A DNA stretch of 64,000 nt, taken from contig NZ_CP024901.1 in assembly GCF_003343245.1 (NCBI RefSeq), positions 2,480,001-2,544,000 on the forward strand, given 5' to 3'. The DNA is from Photorhabdus laumondii subsp. laumondii (GTDB lineage Bacteria > Pseudomonadota > Gammaproteobacteria > Enterobacterales > Enterobacteriaceae). Shown here piece by piece: positions 37,874 through 47,112 of the stretch. Numbering within the stretch: the stretch's first letter is position 1; the number at the start of each line of letters is the position of its first letter. The translations under genes and the position numbers were made by a program. Below the pieces are notes generated by a model. That model was not told the origin of the DNA. It did no database searches and was given only the letters and a program-made list of their open reading frames with translations.

Positions 37874-39556
37874 TTGGAGAAAGTCTGGCTAAAACATTAT
37901 CCGGCGGATGTTCCTGCGGAGATTGACCCGGATCGTTATGCATCATTGGTTGAGATGTTTGAAAATGCCGTAGCGCACTATGCAGATCAACCTGCATTTA
38001 TCAATATGGGTGAGATTATGACCTTCCGTAAGTTGGAAGAGCGTAGTCGGGCGTTTGCAGCATATTTGCAAAATGGTTTGGGATTAAGTAAAGGAGATCG
38101 CGTTGCGCTGATGATGCCAAACCTGCTGCAATATCCCGTTGCACTGTTTGGTGTTCTACGTGCAGGTATGATTGTCGTAAATGTAAATCCGCTATATACG
38201 CCACGGGAGCTTGAACATCAGCTTAATGACAGCGGCACTTCCGCTATTGTGATCGTCTCCAATTTTGCCCATACATTGGAAAAGATCGTTTTTAATACTA
38301 AAGTTAAGCATGTTATTTTGACGCGTATGGGTGACCAACTATCTCGTCCTAAAGGTACGCTGGTTGATTTTGCGGTGAAATATATCAAACGGCTGGTACC
38401 GAAGTATAATCTGCCTGATGCTATTTCATTTCGTTGTGCGATACAGAAAGGTTATCGCATGCAATATGTAAAACCAGAGATTAACGGTAATGATTTGGCT
38501 TTTCTGCAATATACTGGTGGCACCACTGGCGTAGCTAAGGGCGCTATGCTGACTCACCGTAATATTTTGGCAAATCTTGAACAGGCAAAAGCGGTTTATT
38601 CTCCATTATTACGTGTAGGCCAAGAGCTGATTGTTACGGCGTTGCCTCTCTATCACATATTTGCGTTAATGGTGAATTGCTTGTTACTTATTTACTTGGG
38701 TGGGTGCAATCTTCTGATTACTAACCCGCGTGATATTACGGGTACAGCTAAAGAATTAGGTCGTTATCCGTTTACTTCTGTCACCGGGGTAAATACATTG
38801 TTTAACGCCTGGTTGAATAATGAAGAATTTAAGAAGCTTGATTTTTCTACGCTGCGTCTGGTTGTTGGTGGTGGTATGCCGGTACAGAAAGCGGTTGCTG
38901 AGAAATGGGCAAAAGTGACAGGCACCAATTTGCTTGAAGGTTATGGTCTGACAGAATGTTCACCTTTGGTTTCCTGTAATCCTTATAATTCGAAACATTA
39001 CACTGGCAGTATTGGTTTCCCGGTCTCTTCAACAGAAATCAAACTTGTGGATGATGATGGTAATGAGGTAGAGATGGGCCAGCAGGGAGAATTGTGGATA
39101 CGGGGCCCACAGGTGATGGCCGGTTATTGGAATCGTCCTGATGCAACAGAAGAAGTGTTGAAAGATGGTTGGGTAGCAACGGGTGATATTGCGAATGTTA
39201 ATGAACAGGGTTCCATTCATATCGTAGATCGTAAAAAAGATATGATTTTGGTTTCTGGTTTCAATGTGTATCCTAATGAAGTTGAAGATGTTGTATCAGC
39301 TCACCCTAAAGTGCTAGAGTCAGCAGCAATAGGGGTATCAAGCGAAAGTTCCGGTGAAACTGTCAAAGTATTTGTGGTTCGGATAGATCCTGGTTTGACC
39401 GAGGATGAACTTAAAACCCATTGTCGTCGTTATCTAACAGGGTATAAAGTACCAAAGATCATTGAGTTCCGGGATGAATTACCTAAGTCTAATGTAGGTA
39501 AAATTCTTCGTAGGGAACTGCGTGATGAAGAGGAAAAGGTCAGGAATGTAGCATAG
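37874..39556 (+). CDS. fadD: Long-chain fatty acid-CoA ligase FadD
   Basis: 560-residue acyl-CoA synthetase that activates fatty acids as they enter from outside. The AMP-binding motif is [20 protein letters not shown] (about residues 210-230), followed by [18 protein letters not shown] and [12 protein letters not shown]. The FACS signature around [20 protein letters not shown] and the closing [15 protein letters not shown] are intact. The start is TTG behind CAGGAG, the same start codon as E. coli fadD. Confidence 0.96.
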   Translation: MEKVWLKHYPADVPAEIDPDRYASLVEMFENAVAHYADQPAFINMGEIMTFRKLEERSRAFAAYLQNGLGLSKGDRVALMMPNLLQYPVALFGVLRAGMIVVNVNPLYTPRELEHQLNDSGTSAIVIVSNFAHTLEKIVFNTKVKHVILTRMGDQLSRPKGTLVDFAVKYIKRLVPKYNLPDAISFRCAIQKGYRMQYVKPEINGNDLAFLQYTGGTTGVAKGAMLTHRNILANLEQAKAVYSPLLRVGQELIVTALPLYHIFALMVNCLLLIYLGGCNLLITNPRDITGTAKELGRYPFTSVTGVNTLFNAWLNNEEFKKLDFSTLRLVVGGGMPVQKAVAEKWAKVTGTNLLEGYGLTECSPLVSCNPYNSKHYTGSIGFPVSSTEIKLVDDDGNEVEMGQQGELWIRGPQVMAGYWNRPDATEEVLKDGWVATGDIANVNEQGSIHIVDRKKDMILVSGFNVYPNEVEDVVSAHPKVLESAAIGVSSESSGETVKVFVVRIDPGLTEDELKTHCRRYLTGYKVPKIIEFRDELPKSNVGKILRRELRDEEEKVRNVA

Positions 39557-39580
39557 CCTGAGATCCTCTTCATAATATTG

Positions 39581-39624
39581 ATAAGCACGACAACGCCGGT
39601 ATTAGCCGGCGTTGTCGTGCTTAT
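39581..39624. terminator. Perfect 19-bp stem palindrome between fadD and rnd
   Basis: ATAAGCACGACAACGCCGG (39581-39599) and its exact complement (39606-39624) enclose the loop TATTAG. It starts 25 bases after the fadD stop and ends 27 bases before rnd. No T-tract follows, so it could be a terminator, an mRNA end stabiliser or both. Confidence 0.6.
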
Positions 39625-39651
39625 TCCATGAATGGCTAAGAGAACTATGTT

Positions 39652-40779
39652 TTGAATTATCAGTTGATCACCACAGATGCTCAGTTGCAACAAGTTTGCG
39701 AAGGGGCAAAAAAATACTCAAAAGTAGCATTGGATACTGAATTTGTACGCACACGGACGTATTACCCGCAATTAGGTTTGATACAACTGTATGATGGCGA
39801 ACAACTTTCTCTGATTGATCCACTTAATATCACCAACTGGCAACCTTTCCGTGAGTTAATTACTCATCCTCAAATATTGAAGCTGTTACATGCTGGCAGT
39901 GAAGATTTGGAAGTTTTTCTGAATGCTTTTCAATGCTTGCCAGAACCGATGATTGATACTCAGGTCCTGGCGGCTTTTATTGGGCACCCGCTTTCATGTG
40001 GCTTTGCCGCGCTGGTGGCTGAATATATTCATGTCGAGCTGGATAAAAGCGAATCTCGCACTGATTGGCTTGCTCGCCCGTTAAGCGAAAAACAGTGTGA
40101 ATATGCAGCCGCAGATGTTTATTATCTGTTGCCTTTGGCGGATATCTTGATGACTGCAACCGCGCAGGCCGGATATATGGAGGCTGCGACGGGTGAGTGT
40201 CGGCTTATCAGTCGACGCCGTAAAGAGATATTGGAACCGGAATCTGCTTATAAACAGATAGGCAATATTTGTCAATTACGTCCCCAACAGCTTGCGTGTT
40301 TGAAAAAACTGGCTGCATGGCGTTTGAGTCAGGCCAGAGAACGCGATTTAGCCGTAAACTTCGTCATTCGTGAAGAAAACTTGTGGCAGGTAGCGCGTTA
40401 TATGCCAACTTCTCTGGCAGAGTTGGATGCGTTAGGGTTAAGCGGGCAGGAGATTCGTTGTCATGGTCGCCGTCTATTGGCAATGGTTGCTGAAAGTGGA
40501 AATATTCCAGAAAGTGAATGCCCGCCGCCAATGACGAACTTGATTGATCAACCGGGTTATCGCAAAGCATTTAAGGATATTAAGGCGCTGATCCATCAAG
40601 TCAGTGAACAGCATAGATTTAATTCTGAATTATTGGCATCTCGTCGTCAGATTAATCAATTACTTAGTGTTCACTGGAACTTGAAACAATTAAATGACAA
40701 ACCTGAACTGCTTAGTGGATGGCGGGGAGAATTGCTGGCTGAGCCAGTTGCAGAGATTCTGGCGAACTATCCTGATTAA
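39652..40779 (+). CDS. rnd: Ribonuclease D
   Basis: 375-residue 3'-5' exoribonuclease used in tRNA 3' maturation. DEDD catalytic residues appear in KVALDTEFVRTRTYYPQLGL (Asp, Glu), LLHAGSEDLEVF (Asp) and CEYAAADVYYLLPL (Asp with Tyr), followed by two HRDC domains (LRPQQLACLKKLAAWRLSQA in the first). It begins with TTG, as does the E. coli gene, where the UUG start is known to matter for expression. Length matches E. coli. Confidence 0.96.
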   Translation: MNYQLITTDAQLQQVCEGAKKYSKVALDTEFVRTRTYYPQLGLIQLYDGEQLSLIDPLNITNWQPFRELITHPQILKLLHAGSEDLEVFLNAFQCLPEPMIDTQVLAAFIGHPLSCGFAALVAEYIHVELDKSESRTDWLARPLSEKQCEYAAADVYYLLPLADILMTATAQAGYMEAATGECRLISRRRKEILEPESAYKQIGNICQLRPQQLACLKKLAAWRLSQARERDLAVNFVIREENLWQVARYMPTSLAELDALGLSGQEIRCHGRRLLAMVAESGNIPESECPPPMTNLIDQPGYRKAFKDIKALIHQVSEQHRFNSELLASRRQINQLLSVHWNLKQLNDKPELLSGWRGELLAEPVAEILANYPD

Positions 40780-40793
40780 TCCATATCAGGGCC

Positions 40794-40813
40794 TTAGCCT
40801 GATGCCAGGCTAA
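40794..40813 (+). terminator. Hairpin after rnd
   Basis: 8-bp stem TTAGCCTG / CAGGCTAA with loop ATGC, 15 bases after the rnd stop and between the convergent rnd and minE genes. No clear T-tract. Confidence 0.45.
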
Positions 40814-40919
40814 AGCGCGAGAAAGGGGTTCCCGTTAGGGTTACCCCATCTCAGACTGCCACATAATGAGTTTGGTTACTTTGATGGCGGTAATGATAAA
40901 ACAGCCCTGTTTATCTGCG

Positions 40920-41189
40920 TTATTTTTGAGTTTCTTCTGCCTCAGGTAATGTTATATTGAGTTCCAGCACGGAAATATCATCACCTTTCTGTTCAAATTG
41001 TACAGAGAGCATATCAGGATCGACCTGTATATATTTACAGATTACCGCCAAGATATCCCGTTTCATATCAGGCAGATAAGCAGGTTCAGAGTCACCACGG
41101 CGACGCTCTGCCACGATGATTTGCAGCCGCTCTTTAGCGATATTTGCTGTCGTTTTTTTTCTCGACAGAAAGAAATCTAGCAAGGCCAT
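40920..41189 (-). CDS. minE: Cell division topological specificity factor MinE
   Basis: 89-residue MinE, which stimulates the MinD ATPase and drives pole-to-pole oscillation. [20 protein letters not shown] is the membrane-targeting and MinD-binding start (residues about 1-31), followed by the dimerisation domain. Third gene of minC-minD-minE, three bases after minD. Confidence 0.97.
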   Translation of the reverse strand: MALLDFFLSRKKTTANIAKERLQIIVAERRRGDSEPAYLPDMKRDILAVICKYIQVDPDMLSVQFEQKGDDISVLELNITLPEAEETQK

Positions 41190-41192
41190 GTT

Positions 41193-42005
41193 TTACCCCC
41201 CAAACAGGCGTTTTAAGAAGCCTTTTTTCTCTTCTTCAATGAAGCGGAAAGGACGTTCTTCCCCTAATAAACGTTCAACAGTATCTGTATACGCTTTTCC
41301 TGCATCGGATTCTGTATCCAGAATAACTGGTTCTCCTTGGTTAGATGAACGCAGTACAGATTGATCTTCCGGGATAACACCGATTAAAGGAATGCATAAA
41401 ATTTCCAGAACGTCTTCCATACTGAGCATATCACCACGACTTACACGACCTGGGTTATAGCGGGTTAATAGCAGATGTTCTTTAATCGGATCTTCACCCC
41501 GTTCAGCTCGTCGAGATTTAGAAGCTAGAATACCCAGAATACGGTCTGAATCACGTACAGAAGAGACTTCAGGATTGGTTGTGATGATCGCTTCGTCAGC
41601 AAAATAGAGTGCTATCAACGCGCCACTTTCAATCCCAGCCGGGGAGTCGCAGATAATAAAATCGAAACCTTGTTTATCCAGATCAACTAAAACCTTCTCA
41701 ACGCCTTCAGAGGTGAGAGCGTCTTTATCGCGGGTTTGTGATGCAGGCAAGATATAAAGATTCTCGGTACGTTTATCTTTAATTAATGCCTGATTAAGCG
41801 AGACGTCACCTTGGATAACGTTCACGAAGTCATAAACTACGCGGCGTTCACATCCCATAATCAGATCGAGGTTACGCAGGCCGATATCAAAATCGATAAC
41901 GACGGTCTTTTTACCTCTTTGAGCAAGGCCGGTAGCAATGGCCGCGCTTGAAGTGGTTTTGCCAACGCCACCTTTACCTGATGTAACAACAATAATGCGT
42001 GCCAT
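41193..42005 (-). CDS. minD: Septum site-determining ATPase MinD
   Basis: 270-residue membrane-associated ATPase that recruits MinC to the membrane. The deviant Walker A is SGKGGVGKTTSSAAIATGLA (residue 10 onward), then VVIDFDIGLRNLDLIMGCER and IICDSPAGIE. The C-terminal amphipathic membrane-targeting helix is EEKKGFLKRLFGG. Length equals that of E. coli. Confidence 0.98.
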   Translation of the reverse strand: MARIIVVTSGKGGVGKTTSSAAIATGLAQRGKKTVVIDFDIGLRNLDLIMGCERRVVYDFVNVIQGDVSLNQALIKDKRTENLYILPASQTRDKDALTSEGVEKVLVDLDKQGFDFIICDSPAGIESGALIALYFADEAIITTNPEVSSVRDSDRILGILASKSRRAERGEDPIKEHLLLTRYNPGRVSRGDMLSMEDVLEILCIPLIGVIPEDQSVLRSSNQGEPVILDTESDAGKAYTDTVERLLGEERPFRFIEEEKKGFLKRLFGG

Positions 42006-42028
42006 GAAGTGATTCCTTATTAAAAGGG

Positions 42029-42712
42029 CTAGATTAAAGGTTCAATAGTTAATTCATTATTTACCAGGCTAAGTTTTGCGGCTTTTCCTGCTAATTCAGT
42101 CGGGATTTTATCGCCGAGCCAATATTGCCCTGCGATAGAGATAAGTTCAGCATTTAAGTGGGTGCAAAAAACCAGACACTCCTGATCACCGGATGCACCG
42201 GCTAATGCCCGACCACGCATCATACCGTAGATGTGAATATTGCCGTCTGCAATCAATTCGGCACCGGCGCTTACATTACTGGTAACAATAAGATCACTGC
42301 CTTGGGCATAAATCCTTTGACCTGAGCGAACAGGTAAATTAATTACACGGGTTTTTTTAATCGCGGGTTCGGCCGGTTTATCTTCCTTTGCCGAGGTTTT
42401 TTGTTTTTTTCCTTCACTCAGTAGTGGTAAGGAGGCTTTTATTACCGCCCTGCGTTGTTGCTCATCACGACAACCACTCATTCCGACAATACGGAATCCT
42501 GCTGAATCAATAGCGTGATGCAGTGCTTTCAGATCAGCGTCTGCCGGCAGAGCGGAGATATTAATGACAACCGGTGCATTTTTCAGGAAATCCGGTGCTT
42601 GTTCCACTTTTTCCTGTAGGGCCTGTAGAATGATTTCTGGTTGGTCATTGTGTAAATGAACAACCGAAAGCGTAAAATTACTGCCTTTTAGCTCAATTGG
42701 CGACTGTGACAT
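42029..42712 (-). CDS. minC: Septum site-determining inhibitor MinC
   Basis: 227-residue inhibitor of FtsZ ring assembly. The N-terminal FtsZ-binding domain (residues about 1-105) is followed by a Lys/Pro-rich linker ([20 protein letters not shown]) and the C-terminal beta-helix domain that binds MinD ([40 protein letters not shown]). First gene of the min operon and divergent from ycgL. Confidence 0.97.
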   Translation of the reverse strand: MSQSPIELKGSNFTLSVVHLHNDQPEIILQALQEKVEQAPDFLKNAPVVINISALPADADLKALHHAIDSAGFRIVGMSGCRDEQQRRAVIKASLPLLSEGKKQKTSAKEDKPAEPAIKKTRVINLPVRSGQRIYAQGSDLIVTSNVSAGAELIADGNIHIYGMMRGRALAGASGDQECLVFCTHLNAELISIAGQYWLGDKIPTELAGKAAKLSLVNNELTIEPLI

Positions 42713-42856
42713 CTATCCTGCCTGACTCAGATTCAGCAAATTTGAGATCCCCCCAGAACACCCCCTGGGATACGATATTTAGAAATACAATAAACATGTT
42801 ATAATTACTGAATTATTCAAGCAAGTTGTGACCTGAATTTAAAAGAGTTTATTATA

Positions 42857-43129
42857 ATGATTTGTGCGATCTACAGCAGTCCGAAAAGGGAGCAAACATA
42901 TCTTTATGTTGAAAAAAGAGATAATTTCTCTCGTGTTCCCGAAGAGTTACTGAAAAGTTTTGGACAGCCCCAATATACAATGATGATCTCTCTGGCAGAC
43001 AGAAAAAAGCTAGCAGGCGCTGACATCGAAAAGGTAAAAATATCGTTAATTGAACAGGGTTTTTACCTGCAAATCCCCCCTCCGGTTGAAAACTTAATGA
43101 ATGCACATCTGAGCCAGATGGAAAAATAA
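42857..43129 (+). CDS. ycgL: YcgL domain protein
   Basis: 90-residue YcgL (DUF709) protein of unknown function. [40 protein letters not shown] and [14 protein letters not shown] match the E. coli protein. It is divergent from minC with a short shared upstream region. Confidence 0.94.
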   Translation: MICAIYSSPKREQTYLYVEKRDNFSRVPEELLKSFGQPQYTMMISLADRKKLAGADIEKVKISLIEQGFYLQIPPPVENLMNAHLSQMEK

Positions 43130-43159
43130 GAAGAATCCAGAGGTTTGATGAGCAAAATT

Positions 43160-43177
43160 AACCGTCGGCGCGGTTTT
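43160..43177 (+). terminator. Possible terminator of ycgL
   Basis: Short GC-rich stem ACCG / CGGT around TCGGCG followed by TTTATT, 30 bases after the ycgL stop. Weak evidence. Confidence 0.35.
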
Positions 43178-43333
43178 ATTAACCACCACAATATTCACAA
43201 TAAGTTGTGCTTTTAAAGGGAAACAATCTGGTTTGCTTCTCAAAGGAAAGATTTCCCTATTTTGCGATCACGCTTGGCGTGGTGGCCGATAAGATGGGGC
43301 AATAAGTGCTATAATTATGGGTATGTTGCCTAA

Positions 43334-43460
43334 TATACCCAATGGATTTCAAGATGGATCGCGACGGCAAGGGAGCGAATCCCCGGGAGCATAGAAAACT
43401 ATGTGACCGGGGTGAGAGAGTGCAGCCAACAAAGAGGCAACTTGAAAGATAACGGGTATA
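43334..43460 (+). repeat. ERIC element 11 (full, 127 bp)
   Basis: TATACCCAATGG to GATAACGGGTATA. It ends 20 bases before the ATG of ycgM, so it is in that gene's 5' leader or promoter. Confidence 0.93.
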
Positions 43461-43480
43461 AACCAGAGTGAGAAACGAAT

Positions 43481-44137
43481 ATGTATCAACACAGAGACTG
43501 GCAGGGGGCATTACTGGATCTTCCTGTCAATAAAGTGGTTTGCGTTGGTAGTAATTACGCTAAACATATTAAAGAGATGGGGTCTAAGCCAGCGGAAGAG
43601 CCAGTCGTTTTTATTAAGCCGGAAACTGCACTGTGTGATATACATCAGCCAATTGCCATTCCAAAGGATTTTGGTGTTGTTCATCATGAAGTTGAACTGG
43701 CTGTACTGATTGGTACGCCGTTGAAACAAGCAAATGAAGAGCGAGTTGGTGCCGCTATCGCGGGTTTGGCTGTTGCATTGGATCTCACCTTGCGTGATTT
43801 GCAATCTAAATTCAAGCAAGCGGGTCAACCGTGGGAAAAAAGTAAGGCGTTTGATGGCTCTTGCCCGATATCTGGGTTTATTCGAATAAGCCACTTTGGT
43901 GATCCACAGAATGTCCAGTTTTCACTGACGGTCAATAATGAGCTACGGCAGAACGGTAATAGTAACGATATGTTGACACCCATCGTTCCCCTGATCAGCC
44001 ATATGTCGCACTTTTTTACTTTGCGGCCGGGAGATGTGATTCTCACTGGTACACCGGAAGGTGTTGGCGCACTGAAACCTGGTGATGTGTTAAAGGTTAC
44101 TCTGAATGATAATTCACTCACTACCAGAGTGATTTGA
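43481..44137 (+). CDS. ycgM: Fumarylacetoacetate hydrolase family protein YcgM
   Basis: 218-residue FAH-family hydrolase, probably an oxaloacetate tautomerase or acylpyruvate hydrolase by analogy with relatives. VVCVGSNYAKHIKEMG, FIKPETAL, VHHEVELAVLIG (metal-binding Glu residues), ALDLTLRDLQ, WEKSKAFDGSCPIS and PGDVILTGTPEGVG are all conserved. ycgN follows 24 bases later and is likely co-transcribed, as in E. coli. Confidence 0.94.
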   Translation: MYQHRDWQGALLDLPVNKVVCVGSNYAKHIKEMGSKPAEEPVVFIKPETALCDIHQPIAIPKDFGVVHHEVELAVLIGTPLKQANEERVGAAIAGLAVALDLTLRDLQSKFKQAGQPWEKSKAFDGSCPISGFIRISHFGDPQNVQFSLTVNNELRQNGNSNDMLTPIVPLISHMSHFFTLRPGDVILTGTPEGVGALKPGDVLKVTLNDNSLTTRVI

Positions 44138-44161
44138 ATAATATAAGGAATAGTAGAAGTT

Positions 44162-44593
44162 ATGTCTCAGCCTTTCTGGCAGGTAAAAACCCTAGATCAG
44201 ATGACGGATGAAGAATGGGAGTCATTATGTGATGGTTGTGGGCAGTGTTGTTTACATAAATTGATGGATGATGATACCGATGAAATTTATTTTACTAATG
44301 TTGCTTGCAATCAACTCAATATAAAAACGTGCCAATGTAAAAATTACGAAGATCGTTTCAGATATGAACCGGATTGTATCAAATTAACCCGTTATAATTT
44401 GCCGACTTTTGCATGGTTACCAATAACTTGTGCATATCGTTTGCTAGAAGAAGGGAAGCCATTATTACCGTGGCATCCTCTGATTAAAGGTTCTAAATCA
44501 GCAATGCATAGCGAAAGAATTTCGGTTAGGCACATCGCTGTACGGGAAATTGATGTTGTAGAATGGGAAGATCATATTATTAATAAACCTTGA
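44162..44593 (+). CDS. ycgN: UPF0260 cysteine-cluster protein YcgN
   Basis: 143-residue YcgN-like protein. The cluster [11 protein letters not shown] near residue 25, [13 protein letters not shown] and PDCIKLT suggest a bound metal or iron-sulfur centre; function unknown. Follows ycgM in a likely operon. Confidence 0.93.
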   Translation: MSQPFWQVKTLDQMTDEEWESLCDGCGQCCLHKLMDDDTDEIYFTNVACNQLNIKTCQCKNYEDRFRYEPDCIKLTRYNLPTFAWLPITCAYRLLEEGKPLLPWHPLIKGSKSAMHSERISVRHIAVREIDVVEWEDHIINKP

Positions 44594-44898
44594 TAATGAT
44601 TTAACTCATTATAATTTAATAAATTATTTTCTGTGTTTCCCAGGTTGGGAAGAGCGAAGTTAACCAGTGGGCATATCCCCCAAAAATGAACTAAAGGTTG
44701 ATTGTATACCCAATGGATTTCAAGATGGATCGCGACGGCAAGGGAGCGAATCCCCGGGAGCATAGCAAACTATGTGACTGGGGTGAGCGAGTGCAGCCAA
44801 CAAAGAGGCAACTTGAAAGATGACGGATATATATAATTGCATCTATACTATTACCATTAGGTAATTGAACCTGTGGTCTATTATAGGAAGCATAAAGT
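44594..44898. other. Region between ycgN and the 213-residue gene
   Basis: 305 bases containing ERIC copy 12 (44705-44831). The 67 bases after it hold the ribosome site of the next gene and perhaps its promoter. Confidence 0.55.
44705..44831 (+). repeat. ERIC element 12 (full, 127 bp)
   Basis: TATACCCAATGG to GATGACGGATATA, with a mutated right terminus (GGATATA). Between ycgN and the unknown gene at 44899. Confidence 0.92.
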
Positions 44899-45540
44899 AT
44901 GCCAATACATGTGGGAAACATAGAAAAGATTACCAATGATTTCATCCAATTGAGTGAGTTAGAGTTCAATCGTGTTCTGTATGATGCTCTTGATTCCTCT
45001 GGTACTAATATTGTGCATGATGTGGATGAACTCATTTTTCCACCTGGTTACCGGTTGATCAGGGTTGATAACAGGTTAGATTTGGATGATATAGATGAGC
45101 CCTACTTTGAATTAGCGCTACTTAGTGACGAAACAAAAGAAGTCGTTTATTACAACAAAGTTATTATATTAAGTGATTTGGTGCTTAACTGTCGTCTCGC
45201 TTCGCAGATACTTGTGTGGCGAACGAGGAAGCCACAACATAAAGCGGCATTAAGTGATTTGGCCGCTAAAATCTTTTTCCACTATCTGATTAAAGCCTAT
45301 GATGTTGTTGCTTCAAATATGAGTCAAATAATAGAAGGCACCTCTTTTTGGCAAGCCAGAATGTATGAGGCGTTACAGTTTGGGCTTTATGTTTATGGCT
45401 ATGATGTTATGACCTGTGAATTAAGAAATATTTTAGCTGAAGATGATGTTAGTAAAGAGCAGAGTTGGTTGTGGGGTCATGCGGAATATTATATGGATAG
45501 ACTGGCAATTATTTCCAGGATCAAACTGCCTAATAAGTAA
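44899..45540 (+). CDS. Hypothetical protein, 213 residues
   Basis: I do not recognise this protein. It begins MPIHVGNIEKITNDFIQLSE and has an acidic segment (DLDDIDEPYFELALLSDETK), a central helical part (SQILVWRTRKPQHKAALSDL, KIFFHYLIKAYDVVASNMSQ) and ends with YYMDRLAIISRIKLPNK. No signal peptide or membrane segment; soluble and mostly helical in appearance. AGGAAG precedes the ATG by a good distance. The gene is flanked by ERIC copies 12 and 13, interrupts the E. coli order, and is lower in GC than its neighbours, which suggests acquisition. Confidence 0.75.
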   Translation: MPIHVGNIEKITNDFIQLSELEFNRVLYDALDSSGTNIVHDVDELIFPPGYRLIRVDNRLDLDDIDEPYFELALLSDETKEVVYYNKVIILSDLVLNCRLASQILVWRTRKPQHKAALSDLAAKIFFHYLIKAYDVVASNMSQIIEGTSFWQARMYEALQFGLYVYGYDVMTCELRNILAEDDVSKEQSWLWGHAEYYMDRLAIISRIKLPNK

Positions 45541-45570
45541 TTAATTTACTTAGGTTATATCTGAGGTGAA

Positions 45571-45697
45571 TATACCTTATGGATTTCAAGATGGATCGCG
45601 GCGGCAAGGGAGCGAATCCCCGGGAGCATAGAGAGCTATGTGACCGGGGTGAGTGAGTGCAGCCAACAAAGAGGCAACTTGAAAGATAACGGGTATA
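45571..45697 (+). repeat. ERIC element 13 (full, 127 bp)
   Basis: TATACCTTATGG to GATAACGGGTATA. It lies between two convergent unknown genes, 31 bases after the first stop. Confidence 0.93.
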
Positions 45698-45733
45698 TAA
45701 TGGTTCGAACTAACTCGAACCATTATCAATTAA

Positions 45734-46354
45734 TTACAAAGCGCCGGAAATCCAAACATTAATTTTATCATAGAACGATTTAATTGATTCCCATGCTCTG
45801 CTTATCCATTCAGAGAGTTGCCTGGCGGCATCAAGTATAAAATTTGAAAGTCTGCCAAATAAACTGGAGAAGAATGCATTAGTTTTTTCCATAAAACTTT
45901 GTATTGCTGCTCTGGCATTAGGAAATTGTAATCCGAATTGAATGGCTTTATCGTAACTTGTATCAATTTGTCTGTTGTTCTCATCTTTGGTTCTTTGACG
46001 AGATTTATTCATGTTATCGATCCAGTCTTGGTCTGCATTGTCTGGATCAGTGGCAATCGCTTCCTGATATTTCTGTGTGCTATTAGTTACACTTGTCTTA
46101 GAGACGTTTACTGTTGAATTAGCACCAGATTTCACAGAATCTTTCAATTGATTAATAATACCATCTACTTCCTTGTTTTCAGTAACATCTATACTTTCGT
46201 ATTGTTCCCCAAGCATATTTGCATATGCCTGGAGTTCAGGTGTTGATGGCATAAATGGTTCAGTTTTAGAACCACTTAACATATGTCTTGCGTGTTGGCG
46301 CATTTCGTTCATGAGGTTGATAAATTGAATATCAGTCAGTGCAATATTGGACAT
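45734..46354 (-). CDS. Hypothetical helical protein with amphipathic tail, 206 residues
   Basis: Not recognised. No signal peptide and no cysteine. Residues 1-60 are mixed; 60-130 are polar and Ser/Thr/Asn-rich (SVKSGANSTVNVSKTSVTNS); the last 65 residues are strongly amphipathic with several Trp and Phe (SFMEKTNAFFSSLFGRLSNF, ILDAARQLSEWISRAWESIK, SFYDKINVWISGAL). Such a tail could bind or enter membranes, which is compatible with, but does not show, a toxin or effector role. The ribosome site AAGGAAA precedes the ATG. AT-rich and beside ERIC 13. Confidence 0.7.
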   Translation of the reverse strand: MSNIALTDIQFINLMNEMRQHARHMLSGSKTEPFMPSTPELQAYANMLGEQYESIDVTENKEVDGIINQLKDSVKSGANSTVNVSKTSVTNSTQKYQEAIATDPDNADQDWIDNMNKSRQRTKDENNRQIDTSYDKAIQFGLQFPNARAAIQSFMEKTNAFFSSLFGRLSNFILDAARQLSEWISRAWESIKSFYDKINVWISGAL

Positions 46355-46677
46355 AAATTATTTCCTTTTATTTAGTTAGTAAACTATTTATTAAATGTAA
46401 AAAGTGTATAACTCTTTATTTAAGTTAGAAGGAATAAGTTAAAAATAAGTTATATTATCTATATTTATTTATGTCGATTTTGGTTCTCCTATAATGTTTA
46501 AAAGTTTAATGCCAGTGGTAAATTTATTGTTTAGATATTATATCTGGAAGTGCCGGAGAATAATTTCCGGCACCTAACACATAAAACATTTGGATAAACA
46601 GAGTTTAATCTTGAGTCCATTCAAGGAATTTCACTCTGCTAAATGTTTAATGCTAATGTTATAAATGATTTTTTTGA
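46355..46677. other. AT-rich gap between the helical protein gene and hslJ
   Basis: About 320 bases, very AT-rich near 46380-46540 (likely promoter of the gene at 45734), with a hairpin GTGCCGGA / TCCGGCAC (46550-46573) that could end the ldhA-hslJ transcript. No gene seen. Confidence 0.5.
46550..46573 (-). terminator. Hairpin downstream of hslJ
   Basis: 8-bp stem GTGCCGGA / TCCGGCAC with an AT-rich 8-base loop, about 105 bases past the hslJ stop. No T-tract follows on either strand, so it is a weak terminator candidate. Confidence 0.35.
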
Positions 46678-47091
46678 TTACTTAACTTTATAAACCAATG
46701 TATTGTCGGGGTGAGATAGTGTCAGTTTTTGATCTTTCAACTTCACCTTAACGCCATCGGCTAATACTTGACCAATCAGGTAATCCCATCTATTCAATTT
46801 TTCATCAGAGCAAAGCATCTGAGTGCTGGCCAGGTTTTTAACGGTCAGTACACCATTTTTCAGTTTACCTTGACCCATGAAGAGATTACACATGGAACCA
46901 GAAACATGCATTTTTTCCCCGAATTCAATGGTTGGTACGCGACCATCTTGATTTTTCACGCCTTCGCCATTAACGCTCACTAGAACAAATTTGTGACGTT
47001 GTAAATCATCAACTGACACGTTTTCTACCGCAGACGCTTGGAATGTGGCTAACAATAAAGTTGCTGTTGCCAAAGGTAGTATTTTTTTCAT
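46678..47091 (-). CDS. hslJ: META-domain heat shock lipoprotein-like HslJ
   Basis: 137-residue HslJ-like protein with a META domain. A signal peptide (MKKILPLATATLLLATFQAS-A) is visible; the lipobox Cys of E. coli HslJ is not obvious, so it may be a soluble periplasmic form. HKFVLVSVNGEGV, HVSGSMCNLFMGQGKLKNGV and STQMLCSDEKLN are the META hallmarks. HslJ is linked to novobiocin tolerance in E. coli. It follows ldhA by 21 bases. Confidence 0.93.
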   Translation of the reverse strand: MKKILPLATATLLLATFQASAVENVSVDDLQRHKFVLVSVNGEGVKNQDGRVPTIEFGEKMHVSGSMCNLFMGQGKLKNGVLTVKNLASTQMLCSDEKLNRWDYLIGQVLADGVKVKLKDQKLTLSHPDNTLVYKVK

Positions 47092-47112
47092 GTTTATCTC
47101 CTATATATTATT

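Larger units (their letters stand above)
43130..43480. other. Region between ycgL and ycgM
   Basis: 350 bases with a possible ycgL terminator (43160-43177) and ERIC copy 11 (43334-43460), which ends only 20 bases before the ycgM start. Any promoter between ERIC and the gene would be very short, so ycgM is probably transcribed through the ERIC. Confidence 0.55.
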
